IMG/VR virus record: IMGVR_UViG_3300033141_004289
Location: 40,851-104,850 of that record
Source of the DNA: a virus
Direction: 5' to 3' (one strand)
DNA length: 64,000 bases
Below the pieces are notes generated by a model. It was given only the letters and a program-made list of their open reading frames with translations, was not told where the DNA came from and ran no database searches. A program made the position numbers and the translations under genes. This document shows positions 48,827 through 57,799 of the stretch, in pieces; the stretch's first letter is position 1, and every line of letters starts with the position of its first letter.

Positions 48827-49647
48827 GTTTTATCTCCATATCCGTTGAAGAATTTATTTAACCACATAACAAAATCCATATTGTGGTCTACTAATTCTCT
48901 TGCTCTAGTAGGTAAATCAACATATTTTCTACAATTTCCATCTAAGAATTCTTGTGGATTTATCTTCCATAATTCAATCTCATCAGTTACTGGAATATTT
49001 TTAAAGTTACATGTTATCCAAAAATCTTTTTGACTTAATTTATTTCTATGTAAATAGTTATTTAATTGACCTTCTGTTTTCCAGTATTGCTCACCCAGTT
49101 CATCTCCATGAAGATTTTTCCAGTGATTTAATCTTGGCTGAGTATCTTTATGTTTAAAAGTATCAAATACTAATTGAAATTCAGCTATTGAATCAATTGA
49201 GCCACTAGTGCTTCCAGTTACAGGGTATTTATTTAACATTTTTGTAACATCATTTAATAAGGCAGTTGTTCCAAGGTTGAATAATCTATAAATAAATCCT
49301 CTACTAGTGGCCTGACAAAATAGATTAGAGCAATATAAATGGTCATTATTTTTAATTAATTTCATTCTGCAAGTTGGGCAAAATTCTGGAATATTGTATT
49401 TCTCATCTGACTTTTTAATAATTGTTTTAATAGTTGGTACAGCATGTTCATCAAAATCAATTTTTAATTTAGCACCTTTTCCAATCCCTACTAATAACGG
49501 TTTAAAATCCTTATAAATTAATGAATCAACACCTAATTTTTCAATCTCTTTATTACTATTTAAGTGGAATAAAGGAGCTATGTTACCCTTTAGATTAGTT
49601 ATAAACTGTGTTTTTTTAACCGTTACAATTGCTTTAGTTATTATCAT
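48802..49647 (-). CDS. Orphan NAD-ligase-like OB plus zinc-finger protein
   Basis: 281 residues. Residues 50-85 (LLVGIGKGAKLKIDFDEHAV, PTIKTIIKK) resemble the end of the bacterial LigA OB domain with its [R/H]-A-[G]-x-[V/I]-P-x-[I/V] strand. The zinc finger follows at once: Cys90, Cys93, Cys106, Cys111 (PEFCPTCRMKL, LYCSNLFCQATSRG). A helical region comes next. There is no nucleotidyltransferase domain and no K-x-D-G. It could be the non-catalytic half of a split ligase, as reported for phage T5, with the partner elsewhere, or a DNA-nick-binding factor. Confidence 0.6.
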   Translation of the reverse strand: MIITKAIVTVKKTQFITNLKGNIAPLFHLNSNKEIEKLGVDSLIYKDFKPLLVGIGKGAKLKIDFDEHAVPTIKTIIKKSDEKYNIPEFCPTCRMKLIKNNDHLYCSNLFCQATSRGFIYRLFNLGTTALLNDVTKMLNKYPVTGSTSGSIDSIAEFQLVFDTFKHKDTQPRLNHWKNLHGDELGEQYWKTEGQLNNYLHRNKLSQKDFWITCNFKNIPVTDEIELWKINPQEFLDGNCRKYVDLPTRARELVDHNMDFVMWLNKFFNGYGDKTWTSSIAS

Positions 49648-49654
49648 TATTACC

Positions 49655-49975
49655 TCAGATTAAAGTGTTGTAGGATTCAGAATTATAATTTTTTTCGCCA
49701 TAGTCGTCATATTGCCCATTAATTGATTTAACCTCTTTTCCGCTAAAGCCTTTTTGTGACTTATAAACTGTTAATTCAACCACTTGTTCAGCAACTAATT
49801 TTCTAAATGCACCATCATTCATAATAACATCTTTATTATGAACAAATGCATCACCTAATCCAACAACAGTTTGAAAGTTATTTCCAACCTTTTTTTCTAA
49901 TAATTTTACAAATCCAAAACCCTTTTCACAGTCGAATTTGATAACTTTACCTCTAAATATCCCTTCTGACTTCAT
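49655..49975 (-). CDS. Cold-shock-domain protein
   Basis: 106 residues after AAGGGG. Cold-shock fold: FRGKVIKFDCEKGFGFVKLL has the RNP1 K-G-F-G-F-V, and GLGDAFVHNKDVI has the RNP2 [D]-x-F-V-H. The segment VAEQVVELTVYKSQKGFSGK fits the later strands. The family binds single-stranded RNA or DNA and acts as RNA chaperone. A Tyr/Asn/Ser-rich tail (YDDYGEKNYNSESYN) is extra. Lies in the recombination operon directly after the resolvase gene. Confidence 0.82.
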   Translation of the reverse strand: MKSEGIFRGKVIKFDCEKGFGFVKLLEKKVGNNFQTVVGLGDAFVHNKDVIMNDGAFRKLVAEQVVELTVYKSQKGFSGKEVKSINGQYDDYGEKNYNSESYNTLI

Positions 49976-50500
49976 TTAAAACCCCTTCCTTCGTCCAAAC
50001 TCCGCTAATAGTACTGCATCAACAAGGCCATCATGCGGCACCGTACATCTAGTAGATGCCAAAAATGATTCATTAGGAAATAACCTAGTTACAGTTAATA
50101 GTGATGTTTTTTTTGTATCTTTTACTTGTTTGCCTTTAGACTTTTTAAACTGAATTTTCGTTCCTACCCAGATAACTTTTTGCCAAGTTTGGGGTAATAC
50201 GGCCGTATAAGGTATTCTTAATACTGCTAGAATCCCTTCTATTTTTCCGGATTGTTTTGAAAGAGAAGTAGCTGCTTTTTTACTATAACCAAAGAATCCA
50301 GCAAATCTTTCAAGTACAACATGAGTGTTCTTTTTTCTATATTTATTCAAAATTGTAGCTATTCTCATTAAATCCAAATCACCACCAATTAATGGCATGA
50401 TACACTTAAAAATTAATTTATTGTTTTTTAATACAACAATTCCACCCTTCAAACCCAGATCAATCCCTACATAGTATTTATCTTCCATAACAAAATCCAT
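49976..50500 (-). CDS. RuvC-like Holliday junction resolvase
   Basis: 174 residues, AAGGG before ATG. RNase H-like fold with four acidic or metal-site positions in order: Asp14 (YVGIDLGLKGGIVV), Glu64 (HVVLERFAGFF), and Asp157 and Asp161 (VPHDGLVDAVLLAEFGRR). This fits RuvC-type resolvases, which cut four-way junctions before packaging; T4 uses the unrelated endonuclease VII. Next to gp46, gp47 and RecA-like genes in one operon. Confidence 0.85.
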   Translation of the reverse strand: MDFVMEDKYYVGIDLGLKGGIVVLKNNKLIFKCIMPLIGGDLDLMRIATILNKYRKKNTHVVLERFAGFFGYSKKAATSLSKQSGKIEGILAVLRIPYTAVLPQTWQKVIWVGTKIQFKKSKGKQVKDTKKTSLLTVTRLFPNESFLASTRCTVPHDGLVDAVLLAEFGRRKGF

Positions 50501-50506
50501 AATCCC

Positions 50507-52549
50507 TTAAATAAAACTGGCTTCACTGTGATTTTCAAACCTAGTAACCCTTAAAATATTTGGTACTGAGTTTTTAATTTCTTCCTTGTGTGAAACCATT
50601 AATATTTGGCTATATCCTAATTTTTGAACCAATACTCTGGTTACTGAATTTATTATCCCTGATGCTAAATGGCTGTCTAATGCACTGTCAACTTCATCTA
50701 AAAATAACATATTCAGTCTAAAATTATTTTGTCTTCGTTTATACATTGTTAGAGCAATTCTAACTACATATGAAATAATTACTTTTCCACCACCACTATC
50801 CATACTGAAGTCTTTTTCAATACCGTTTTCGATGATTTTAAGGCTTATTTCGTCCTTTCTTTGCTTCATCCTAAGGTTATTACATAACGGGCATTCTTTC
50901 CCTCTATGGCCCTTTTCAAACACGTATCCACACCCACATATTGGCTCATTTTTAGAGAGCTCTTTATCAGGACTAAACAATAGTGTTAGATTATGCCCTA
51001 ATTCTTTTAACAACATATTACAATCATCTTCTATTTCTTGAAAAGCATTTTCTATCTCATTTGCTACAATTCCGTTTTTTGAGAACATTCCAGCTATAAA
51101 TCTTAGATCACCCATTATTCTTTTCAGCTTTATATTCTTTTCAGCTACTTCATCAATCTTCTTAATAGCTTCTGTTGCCCGCTTTTTTCTAACTTTTAAA
51201 CCACCTAATTTTTGATCAAATTCTCTATTATCTAATGAGATATCATCTAATTCATCATTTAGTTTTTCAATTTTTTCTTCAATATCGTCTGAATTTATTT
51301 CTAATATATCTTGCAGCTTATTTATTTTTAATTGTATTTCTGGCCTTGTATCTTCTATCTTAGTTTCACTGATCTCTTTTTTAATTCTTTTTATTTCTCT
51401 GTCATTATAGTCGATATCATCTAAAGCATTATCCACTTTATCATATCTTTTTAAGCTTTTTTCACCTTCTTTTATAACTCGTTTAATTTCTAGTAACTCG
51501 GATTCTAGTGTTTTTATATCAGACTTTTTAAATTCTACCTTGTCACATTCTTCTTTTAAAATAGGACAAAATCCATTTTTATTAGTCTTTATTTTATCAA
51601 TAGTTCTAGCAGTTTCGGCCATATTATTTTTACAATTTGCTAACTCAGTAACTAATTCATCTCTATCAGGTAATTCAATTACATCTTTTTGATACTCTTT
51701 ATTCTCTTCTATTAACTTTTTTACTTTTTTCTGAAGTTTTGATATTTTTAAACCAATATTACTAATATCTTCTTGCTCCCTTACATAGTCTTTATATTTA
51801 ATTCTTGCGTTATTTTTAATATCTTTTAGATCATTTAAATTAATTCTTTCTTTTTTAATATCTTCTTTTACTTCGTTGTAACTTTCAATGCTTTCATCTA
51901 GTTCTTCTTTAGTTGATTCTATAGCAATATTTAAGTCATCAATATCTTCTAACGACTCTTCTAATGCCTTTTTAACTGCTTCATTGTCAGCTAATCTACT
52001 AGAATATAGCTTTATATCTTCCATTACAGCATCATATTTATTTTTCCAATGATCTATATTCATTGATCTCATAAGATATTTTGACTTATCGGAAGGGCTT
52101 AAATCCATAAATCCATTAATATCTGCTTGTTTGAAAAAAGAAGTTAGTTCAAAATCAGCTTTATTAATACCAAATAAATCTTCAATTGCTTCTGTTGATT
52201 CACGTACTTTTTGAAGCCAATCTAATTCTAAAACTGTTTTATTTTTATGATCGACACCTCTTCTAATAGTGTATTTTTTTCCACTAGAATCACTAAAAAT
52301 ACCTTTTACAATCATCACCTTTTTACCATGATGAATCATATTTACATTCTTTTTTGCTCTAGTTGTGCCAACTAAAAGATACTTTATTGCTTCCATTAGA
52401 AGAGTTTTACCGCTTCTATTAGACCTTCTTTTATCATTAGCGTATTCAGCTAATATTCCAACGACAGATTTATCACTAAAATCTAATTTTACATCTTTAA
52501 ATATGCCAAAATTCTTTAGTTCTAAATAGTCTAACTGAATTTTTTCCAT
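50507..52549 (-). CDS. Recombination endonuclease subunit, SbcC/Rad50-like (gp46-like)
   Basis: 680 residues. N-terminal ATPase half: LKNFGIFKDVKLDF and a P-loop ending RRSNRSGKTLLMEA (Gly47-Lys48-Thr49). Long antiparallel coiled coil in the middle, with a Cys pair near its centre (NGFCPILKEECDK) possibly acting as the hook. A zinc cluster CGCGYVFEKGHRGKECPLC lies near residue 545. The C-terminal half has signature SGGGKVIISY and Walker B MLFLDEVDSALDS, then VSHKEEI. Works with the gp47-like nuclease two genes upstream; together they resect DNA ends. Confidence 0.9.
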   Translation of the reverse strand: MEKIQLDYLELKNFGIFKDVKLDFSDKSVVGILAEYANDKRRSNRSGKTLLMEAIKYLLVGTTRAKKNVNMIHHGKKVMIVKGIFSDSSGKKYTIRRGVDHKNKTVLELDWLQKVRESTEAIEDLFGINKADFELTSFFKQADINGFMDLSPSDKSKYLMRSMNIDHWKNKYDAVMEDIKLYSSRLADNEAVKKALEESLEDIDDLNIAIESTKEELDESIESYNEVKEDIKKERINLNDLKDIKNNARIKYKDYVREQEDISNIGLKISKLQKKVKKLIEENKEYQKDVIELPDRDELVTELANCKNNMAETARTIDKIKTNKNGFCPILKEECDKVEFKKSDIKTLESELLEIKRVIKEGEKSLKRYDKVDNALDDIDYNDREIKRIKKEISETKIEDTRPEIQLKINKLQDILEINSDDIEEKIEKLNDELDDISLDNREFDQKLGGLKVRKKRATEAIKKIDEVAEKNIKLKRIMGDLRFIAGMFSKNGIVANEIENAFQEIEDDCNMLLKELGHNLTLLFSPDKELSKNEPICGCGYVFEKGHRGKECPLCNNLRMKQRKDEISLKIIENGIEKDFSMDSGGGKVIISYVVRIALTMYKRRQNNFRLNMLFLDEVDSALDSHLASGIINSVTRVLVQKLGYSQILMVSHKEEIKNSVPNILRVTRFENHSEASFI

Positions 52550-53115
52550 TATAAGCTTTCCAATATATCTCTTTCGGCATCTAAATTTCTATTATTTGCT
52601 TTCGTTTCACAAAATTTATCACCGAATCTTTGCTGTAATTTAGCTATATTATTTGTTTTAATATCGTCCAAATTAAAACCTAGTCCTGTAATCATAAAAT
52701 AAACTGTATTAAAAATCTCTTGACACTTTTCCTCGATAGTATCGTTATTTATAAGCCTTGCATAAAATGCTTTTTTCTTATAAAAGTCTAATAATTGACT
52801 TGATTGCATTGCCAATTTCTCAACTGTATCGTGGAAATTTATATATAAAATTCGTTCAAAATATCGGTCTGCTGTTATTATGGATAATTCAAAATCAAAT
52901 TCTCTTTCAAATATCGCTAAATACCATAAAATATCACCTATCTCTTCGGCTAAATTAACTGCATCAACTTCTTTTCTGTTCATTGCTTCAAGCAATTCAC
53001 CTACTTCTGTGCATATTCCGATTGCTCCATGTAATAACCTTAGTTCAAATTTATCAAGATGAAATACGTCACTCATTGTTTTATTGCTTAATTCTTTATA
53101 CTCTTTACTATCCAT
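52549..53115 (-). CDS. MazG-like nucleotide pyrophosphohydrolase
   Basis: 188 residues between gp46 and gp47 genes. The all-alpha NTP pyrophosphatase signature is present: E-x-x-E at Glu37 and Glu40 (IGICTEVGELLEAM), then E-x-x-D at Glu58 and Asp61 (NLAEEIGDILWYLAIFE). A second helical region YMITGLGFNLDDIK follows. These enzymes hydrolyse (d)NTPs; phage MazG proteins have been linked to dNTP pool or ppGpp control. The substrate cannot be told from sequence. Confidence 0.85.
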   Translation of the reverse strand: MDSKEYKELSNKTMSDVFHLDKFELRLLHGAIGICTEVGELLEAMNRKEVDAVNLAEEIGDILWYLAIFEREFDFELSIITADRYFERILYINFHDTVEKLAMQSSQLLDFYKKKAFYARLINNDTIEEKCQEIFNTVYFMITGLGFNLDDIKTNNIAKLQQRFGDKFCETKANNRNLDAERDILESL

Positions 53116-53116
53116 T

Positions 53117-54322
53117 TTATATCTCCAAATATTTTTTAGTTCGTTTATAGATTCTTTTTGCTTTACTAAGATCAGTTCTTAAATTCTTTTTTAGATACAC
53201 CTTAATTTTATCATCCAAAGGTAAACTCATTTTTTGGTCTACTGATCTAACTACCTTTTTAATAACTACTCTTGGGATAATAGGCTTTACATGGCAGTTA
53301 TGCTTCTCAATTTCTTTTTTTATATCATCCCAATTATAGGTATTATTTTCTGGGTTAATCATTACATCAATTTTAACAATAGGGTTATTTTCGGGGATAA
53401 TGGTATTCATAAATTCCTTAACCTCCTTAATATCAAAAAAGTCAGTTGTTTCACCAATCATATTTAATTCTAATTCTTTAAAATCTATGCAATTAGTGGC
53501 TATGAAGCCTATTTCATCTTCTGTTCCAAGTTGGTTTGAAATACTTATATCACAAAAATACTTGGTTCCCTTTTCACCAAATCCACAAAATATTGGTGAC
53601 CCAACAACATATAAGTTATCTTCAATATAATGACTATGTAGATGGGCCTGAATTATCTTAGGAGGTATGAATCCAATAGGTACGCTTGTAAAACATTTGG
53701 GAAGAAATACATCTGATTTTTTTAATAAATTCTCTTCACTTCCCGTATGTGCACCAAGTACATTTAAATGACTAAATACATAGTGCTGTGAACCAACTCC
53801 TACATTTTGTAAAATCTTCTCGCATCTTTTATCTATATATTGTTGTGGGGTAATTTCTTTTCTAATCTTCCCATCATTCATTTTTTTAACAATTAATGCC
53901 TTTGAAATATGGGGTAAAAACGTAAAATACAATGGGCCATTATCAAATGTGCCTATATTAATAAATTTAATATCATCTATTAAAGTAATTGAGGGATAAC
54001 CAACCTTTATTTTTCTAATAAAGGATAAGCAAGATAATCTTTCAGGATCAGATATTGAATCATGATTACCAACCATAATATAGGTTTTTATATTATGCTT
54101 ATGGATTAAATTTAGAACCTGTATGAATTTAGAAATATGGTATTCAGAGGGTGTATTAGTATTAAAAATATCCCCACCTAGAATTAATATAACATCTTCT
54201 TTTTTAGAGGCCCAATAGCAGTGACCAACTATCTTTTTTCCAATATTTATAATCTCATCTGTTCTATCAATATTGTCTGTTTTAAGATTGATATGCCAAT
54301 CGGATGAAAATACTACTCTCAT
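53117..54322 (-). CDS. Recombination nuclease, SbcD/Mre11-like (gp47-like)
   Basis: 401 residues. Metallophosphoesterase motifs in order: Asp8 and His10 (MRVVFSSDWHIN), Asp51 (ILILGGDIFNTNT), Asn86-His87-Asp88 (YIMVGNHDSIS), and later His residues in IIQAHLHSHYIED. The length fits gp47 (339) with a longer C-terminal cap. Partner of the gp46-like ATPase; a MazG gene lies between them. ATG overlaps the membrane-protein stop. Confidence 0.9.
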   Translation of the reverse strand: MRVVFSSDWHINLKTDNIDRTDEIINIGKKIVGHCYWASKKEDVILILGGDIFNTNTPSEYHISKFIQVLNLIHKHNIKTYIMVGNHDSISDPERLSCLSFIRKIKVGYPSITLIDDIKFINIGTFDNGPLYFTFLPHISKALIVKKMNDGKIRKEITPQQYIDKRCEKILQNVGVGSQHYVFSHLNVLGAHTGSEENLLKKSDVFLPKCFTSVPIGFIPPKIIQAHLHSHYIEDNLYVVGSPIFCGFGEKGTKYFCDISISNQLGTEDEIGFIATNCIDFKELELNMIGETTDFFDIKEVKEFMNTIIPENNPIVKIDVMINPENNTYNWDDIKKEIEKHNCHVKPIIPRVVIKKVVRSVDQKMSLPLDDKIKVYLKKNLRTDLSKAKRIYKRTKKYLEI

Positions 54323-54573
54323 TTTCTAACCCATTTTCTTGAGCTAATATCGTATTTTCTACTTTTCTTATAAAATACCTCATAGTCTAATATAATTAAA
54401 AATACTAATAATGCTGGAACAACTAGCATTAAGGCTATTAATATAAACCAAAAATTTGCCATAAATGAGGTACTGCTATCATTAGCAAACTTCCAGCACT
54501 TAGGAATTAAATCAGTTAATATAAAAAATGTTCCAACACTTAATCCTGTATATTTTAAAATATTTTTAATCAT
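54319..54573 (-). CDS. Small membrane protein with two transmembrane segments
   Basis: 84 residues from the ATG at 54573, six bases after AGAGG; an ATG two codons earlier leaves no room for that site. Two hydrophobic stretches: LSVGTFFILTDLI and FWFILIALMLVVPALLVFLI. A membrane protein inside a replication operon is unexpected; perhaps superinfection or membrane anchoring, but no evidence is visible. Overlaps both neighbours. Confidence 0.65.
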   Translation of the reverse strand: MIKNILKYTGLSVGTFFILTDLIPKCWKFANDSSTSFMANFWFILIALMLVVPALLVFLIILDYEVFYKKSRKYDISSRKWVRK

Positions 54574-55801
54574 TATCATCCTCTAAACCAGTTTTAACTG
54601 CTTCAAATTCATCATCGTCTTCTTCAAATGTACCTGTCCAAACTGGTTCTAAAAACTCGGGATAATCTGTTATTAAGATATTTAGTTCATTCATTCCATA
54701 AAACTTATCTTTAAAATCTTCTTTTTCTTTAATAACTTTTACACCAACTCTACTTTTTGTTAATGCTTCTCCATCTGAATCAAATTTTGTAGAACCAACT
54801 TTAACCAATTCATCATTAACTAATAGTTCAACTAATCCAGAAAATGGGTCTAACCCACTAGCATATCTAACATCTGTAATAGTTGTTTGAAATGGCCTAA
54901 CAGCTCTATTTTTATTTGTAGTCCATTCTGTTCGCATACCTGTATAAACTATTCTACCGTTTTTCTTTTCAATGGATTTAACTGTTTTTTTCAATTTACC
55001 AAGTAATTTACCTTGTAATCTTTGTGTGGCCCAAAACTTGATTTTTTCTTCTGCATTTGATTTATATGGATTCCCATATGTTATTGAATGGTCTTTAGTT
55101 AATTGATTTAATAAAATAAATGTTGCCCCAAATTTATCAAATACAGGAATCATTCTTTCAAGATGGCCATAAAAGGCTGCATTTTTCTGCATGGCCCTGT
55201 ATCCTCGTGGGTCAGCACCCTTTTCCATATTTGCTATATCAACTTTACACTGTAAGGCCGGATAAGAATCAACACCCATAACAATTGGAATACTAAGGTC
55301 TTTAACCTTTTTTCTGATGTTTGTAATAAAGGCATACATGGCCTTAAAGACCATATCCATATCAACTATTGGATCGCCTCTAAGTCCTTTTTTCTTCTGT
55401 GTTGCTGTTTGGATTTCACCAAAGGCAAAATGACCTCCTCTAATATCTAATCCAACCATTTCAGCATATGGTTCTTCAAACGCTCTTTCACCATCAAACA
55501 ACTGGCAAAACCCACCCATCTGTACTGCTTCACTCATTAACTCATATAATAAAAATGACTTACCTGATTGACTTGCACCAGCTATTTCTAAAAATTTACC
55601 ACCTAATACGCCACCTGTAGTTTTTTGTAACCCATGATGCCTAAAAGGTATTTTATAAGGTGCTATTTCTTCATTTTTGGATTCTTCATCCATAACTGAA
55701 AAAGCAAATTTATTCATATCATCTGTAATATCTCTTAGATCAAATTTTTTAACTACTTTTTTCTTTACTTTTTTAGTTTTTTTAGCAACTTTTTTAGACA
55801 T
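54566..55801 (-). CDS. RecA/UvsX-like recombinase
   Basis: 411 residues. I use the ATG at 55801, behind GGAGGCTCAA inside the end of the helicase gene; an ATG at 55822 lacks a site. A Lys-rich N-terminus (SKKVAKKTKKVKKKVV) is followed by the RecA core: Walker A GASQSGKS (about 75-82), catalytic-type Glu in LFDGERAFEEPYAEMVG, Walker B-like IPIVMGVDSYPALQ, and FGATFILLNQL (motif with terminal Gln/Asn). The C-terminus is acidic (FEEDDDEFEAVKTGLEDDND), typical for UvsX/RecA. Catalyses strand exchange for recombination-dependent replication. Confidence 0.88.
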   Translation of the reverse strand: MSKKVAKKTKKVKKKVVKKFDLRDITDDMNKFAFSVMDEESKNEEIAPYKIPFRHHGLQKTTGGVLGGKFLEIAGASQSGKSFLLYELMSEAVQMGGFCQLFDGERAFEEPYAEMVGLDIRGGHFAFGEIQTATQKKKGLRGDPIVDMDMVFKAMYAFITNIRKKVKDLSIPIVMGVDSYPALQCKVDIANMEKGADPRGYRAMQKNAAFYGHLERMIPVFDKFGATFILLNQLTKDHSITYGNPYKSNAEEKIKFWATQRLQGKLLGKLKKTVKSIEKKNGRIVYTGMRTEWTTNKNRAVRPFQTTITDVRYASGLDPFSGLVELLVNDELVKVGSTKFDSDGEALTKSRVGVKVIKEKEDFKDKFYGMNELNILITDYPEFLEPVWTGTFEEDDDEFEAVKTGLEDDND

Positions 55802-57731
55802 TTGAGCCTCCTTTATAACCAATATCCATATTAAAAACGTAAGGTGATGGACTTACTTCATATCTTCCTATCCTTCCATCAATAATAGATAAGAATAATT
55901 CTTCTTTAGGCCTTGTAATAGCTACATACATTACCCTTTTTTCTTCCTCTTCGTTATTTTCCTCAACTGCTCTATAAAAAGGGAATATTCTAGTGCTTAC
56001 ACCTAATACAATTACATATCTGAACTCTAATCCTTTAGAAGCGTGAACAGTCATCATATTTACATAATCACCATTTACATCTTTTTTCTTTTTCTTTTCA
56101 AGTTCTAATGTTTCAGCAACGAAATCTAAAAATTCTTGGGGTGTTTCAAACTTACCAACTGATGTCTTTAAAGCATCTAAATTTAAAGTTACATCTGCTT
56201 CTGGATTTTTGGCCTTCATTTCTTTAATGGCCCATTCTTCATATTTAATATCTTTTAAGATATATTCGATTAATTGAGTAGTTGAACTACCAGAAGCTAA
56301 TAAAATACTTAATCCACTTAAACTACCATATAGTTTATCAATTGCTTCTTGCTCTCTATAACTTAAATCGGATTCAAATACTCTTTGCATCCCACTCCAT
56401 AAATTTAGATCATTATCAAAACAATAATTTTCAAATTCATCCATTGTTTTATTACCTAAATATCTAGTAGGCCTATTAGCAATTCTTTTAAGGTCAGCAA
56501 TATCAACTTCATCTTTATCAACTATAATTTTTAAATAAGTTAATAAGTCTTTTATCTCTTTTCTAAAGTAAAAATGGCTTTTTGTATGAATTAAATAAGG
56601 GATATCATTTAGCATAAACTGGTCTTCAACCTCAATAGATTGACTATGTACTCTATACAATATTGCTATATCTCGATACTCACAACCACCTTCAACTAGT
56701 CTAAGGACTAAATCATGAACTGCCTCACCTTCCATCCCTGTATCATATGTGGTCATATATTTAATTGTTGAACCAACATCATTTGGTGTAATAGCTGCTT
56801 CACCGATAATTCCACTAGCATTAGCTATTAAACTATTTGAGGCCTCTACAATAGTTTTACTTGATCTATAATTAATATTTAAATCAATTATCTTTGGACT
56901 ATGGGTTTTTATAAAATTATGTATATTCCCCATGGATGCACCTTGAAAGGAATAAATTAACTGTCTACAATCTCCTACAATAGTTACATAACCCTTATCT
57001 TTTATAATTTCATCTATAATTTTAAAAGATACAAGGTTAGTATCTTGAGTTTCGTCCACCAATAAGTAATTAATTCGTTCTCTAAGTCGTTCAACGTGCA
57101 TAGCGTATTTAGGATCAATCAGTGTTTGATAGCAAATCACTAACATATCATTAAAATCAATCTTGTTTTTTGCTCTTAAAAAGCTCTGATATTGCTTATA
57201 AACTTTATGCAAATCTTGATTAAAATCGTATTCAAAATCATCTTCTATATAAGGTTTATGCTTTTTAAAATTATCTAATGTAATTAGATTTAACTTACAA
57301 TGTGCTATTTCTTGTAAGTACATTTTCATATCTAATGATCGTAATTTCTCTTTTCTACCCCAATAAAAAAAATAAAAAAAAGCTGCTGCATCACTAAATA
57401 ATGGAGTAGGTGCTTTATAAGATGGGTTTTCTCTTTGTTTTAAAAATTTAGTTATTCTATTTGCTGTACTATGAAGAGTAGCTATTTTAATACTAGATGC
57501 TTTATCACCTAACATTTCCTCTAATCTATCTTTCATTTCATTAGCTGCTTTATTAGTAAAGGTACAGGCCCATACACTTGATGGCCTATAATTTAGTTCA
57601 CTGATTAAATAAGCTATTTTTGTAGTAACTGTTCTTGTTTTACCACTTCCACTAGTTGATAAAACTGCCAATGGCCCATCATTATATAATACTGCTTCTA
57701 ATTGTTTCTCATTCAAACTACTCAAATCCAT
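55794..57731 (-). CDS. UvrD/PcrA-type SF1A DNA helicase
   Basis: 645 residues with all main motifs: Q-motif LSSLNEKQLEAVLYNDGP, Walker A STSGSGKTRT (residues 25-34), motif II LLVDETQDTN, motif III GDCRQLIYSFQGAS, motif IV-type VEDQFMLNDIPYLI, motif V MMTVHASKGLEFRYVIVLG and motif VI KRVMYVAITRPKEELFLS. A 3'-5' helicase; in this operon it could replace T4 Dda or UvsW in fork restart and recombination. Confidence 0.92.
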   Translation of the reverse strand: MDLSSLNEKQLEAVLYNDGPLAVLSTSGSGKTRTVTTKIAYLISELNYRPSSVWACTFTNKAANEMKDRLEEMLGDKASSIKIATLHSTANRITKFLKQRENPSYKAPTPLFSDAAAFFYFFYWGRKEKLRSLDMKMYLQEIAHCKLNLITLDNFKKHKPYIEDDFEYDFNQDLHKVYKQYQSFLRAKNKIDFNDMLVICYQTLIDPKYAMHVERLRERINYLLVDETQDTNLVSFKIIDEIIKDKGYVTIVGDCRQLIYSFQGASMGNIHNFIKTHSPKIIDLNINYRSSKTIVEASNSLIANASGIIGEAAITPNDVGSTIKYMTTYDTGMEGEAVHDLVLRLVEGGCEYRDIAILYRVHSQSIEVEDQFMLNDIPYLIHTKSHFYFRKEIKDLLTYLKIIVDKDEVDIADLKRIANRPTRYLGNKTMDEFENYCFDNDLNLWSGMQRVFESDLSYREQEAIDKLYGSLSGLSILLASGSSTTQLIEYILKDIKYEEWAIKEMKAKNPEADVTLNLDALKTSVGKFETPQEFLDFVAETLELEKKKKKDVNGDYVNMMTVHASKGLEFRYVIVLGVSTRIFPFYRAVEENNEEEEKRVMYVAITRPKEELFLSIIDGRIGRYEVSPSPYVFNMDIGYKGGSNV

Positions 57732-57753
57732 ATCCTAATCCTTAATTTAATAT

Positions 57754-57785
57754 GTGGGGCCAATTATTTAAAGTGATGACCCCAC
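57754..57785 (-). other. Hairpin between ssDNA-binding protein and helicase genes
   Basis: GTGGGG and CCCCAC (57754-57759, 57780-57785) pair in either strand, with CA/TG extending after a mismatch. In the leftward message it follows the ssDNA-binding protein gene. No T-run on the leftward side, so likely an mRNA stabiliser or partial attenuator rather than a full terminator. Confidence 0.5.
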
Positions 57786-57799
57786 GAACATACCACTAT

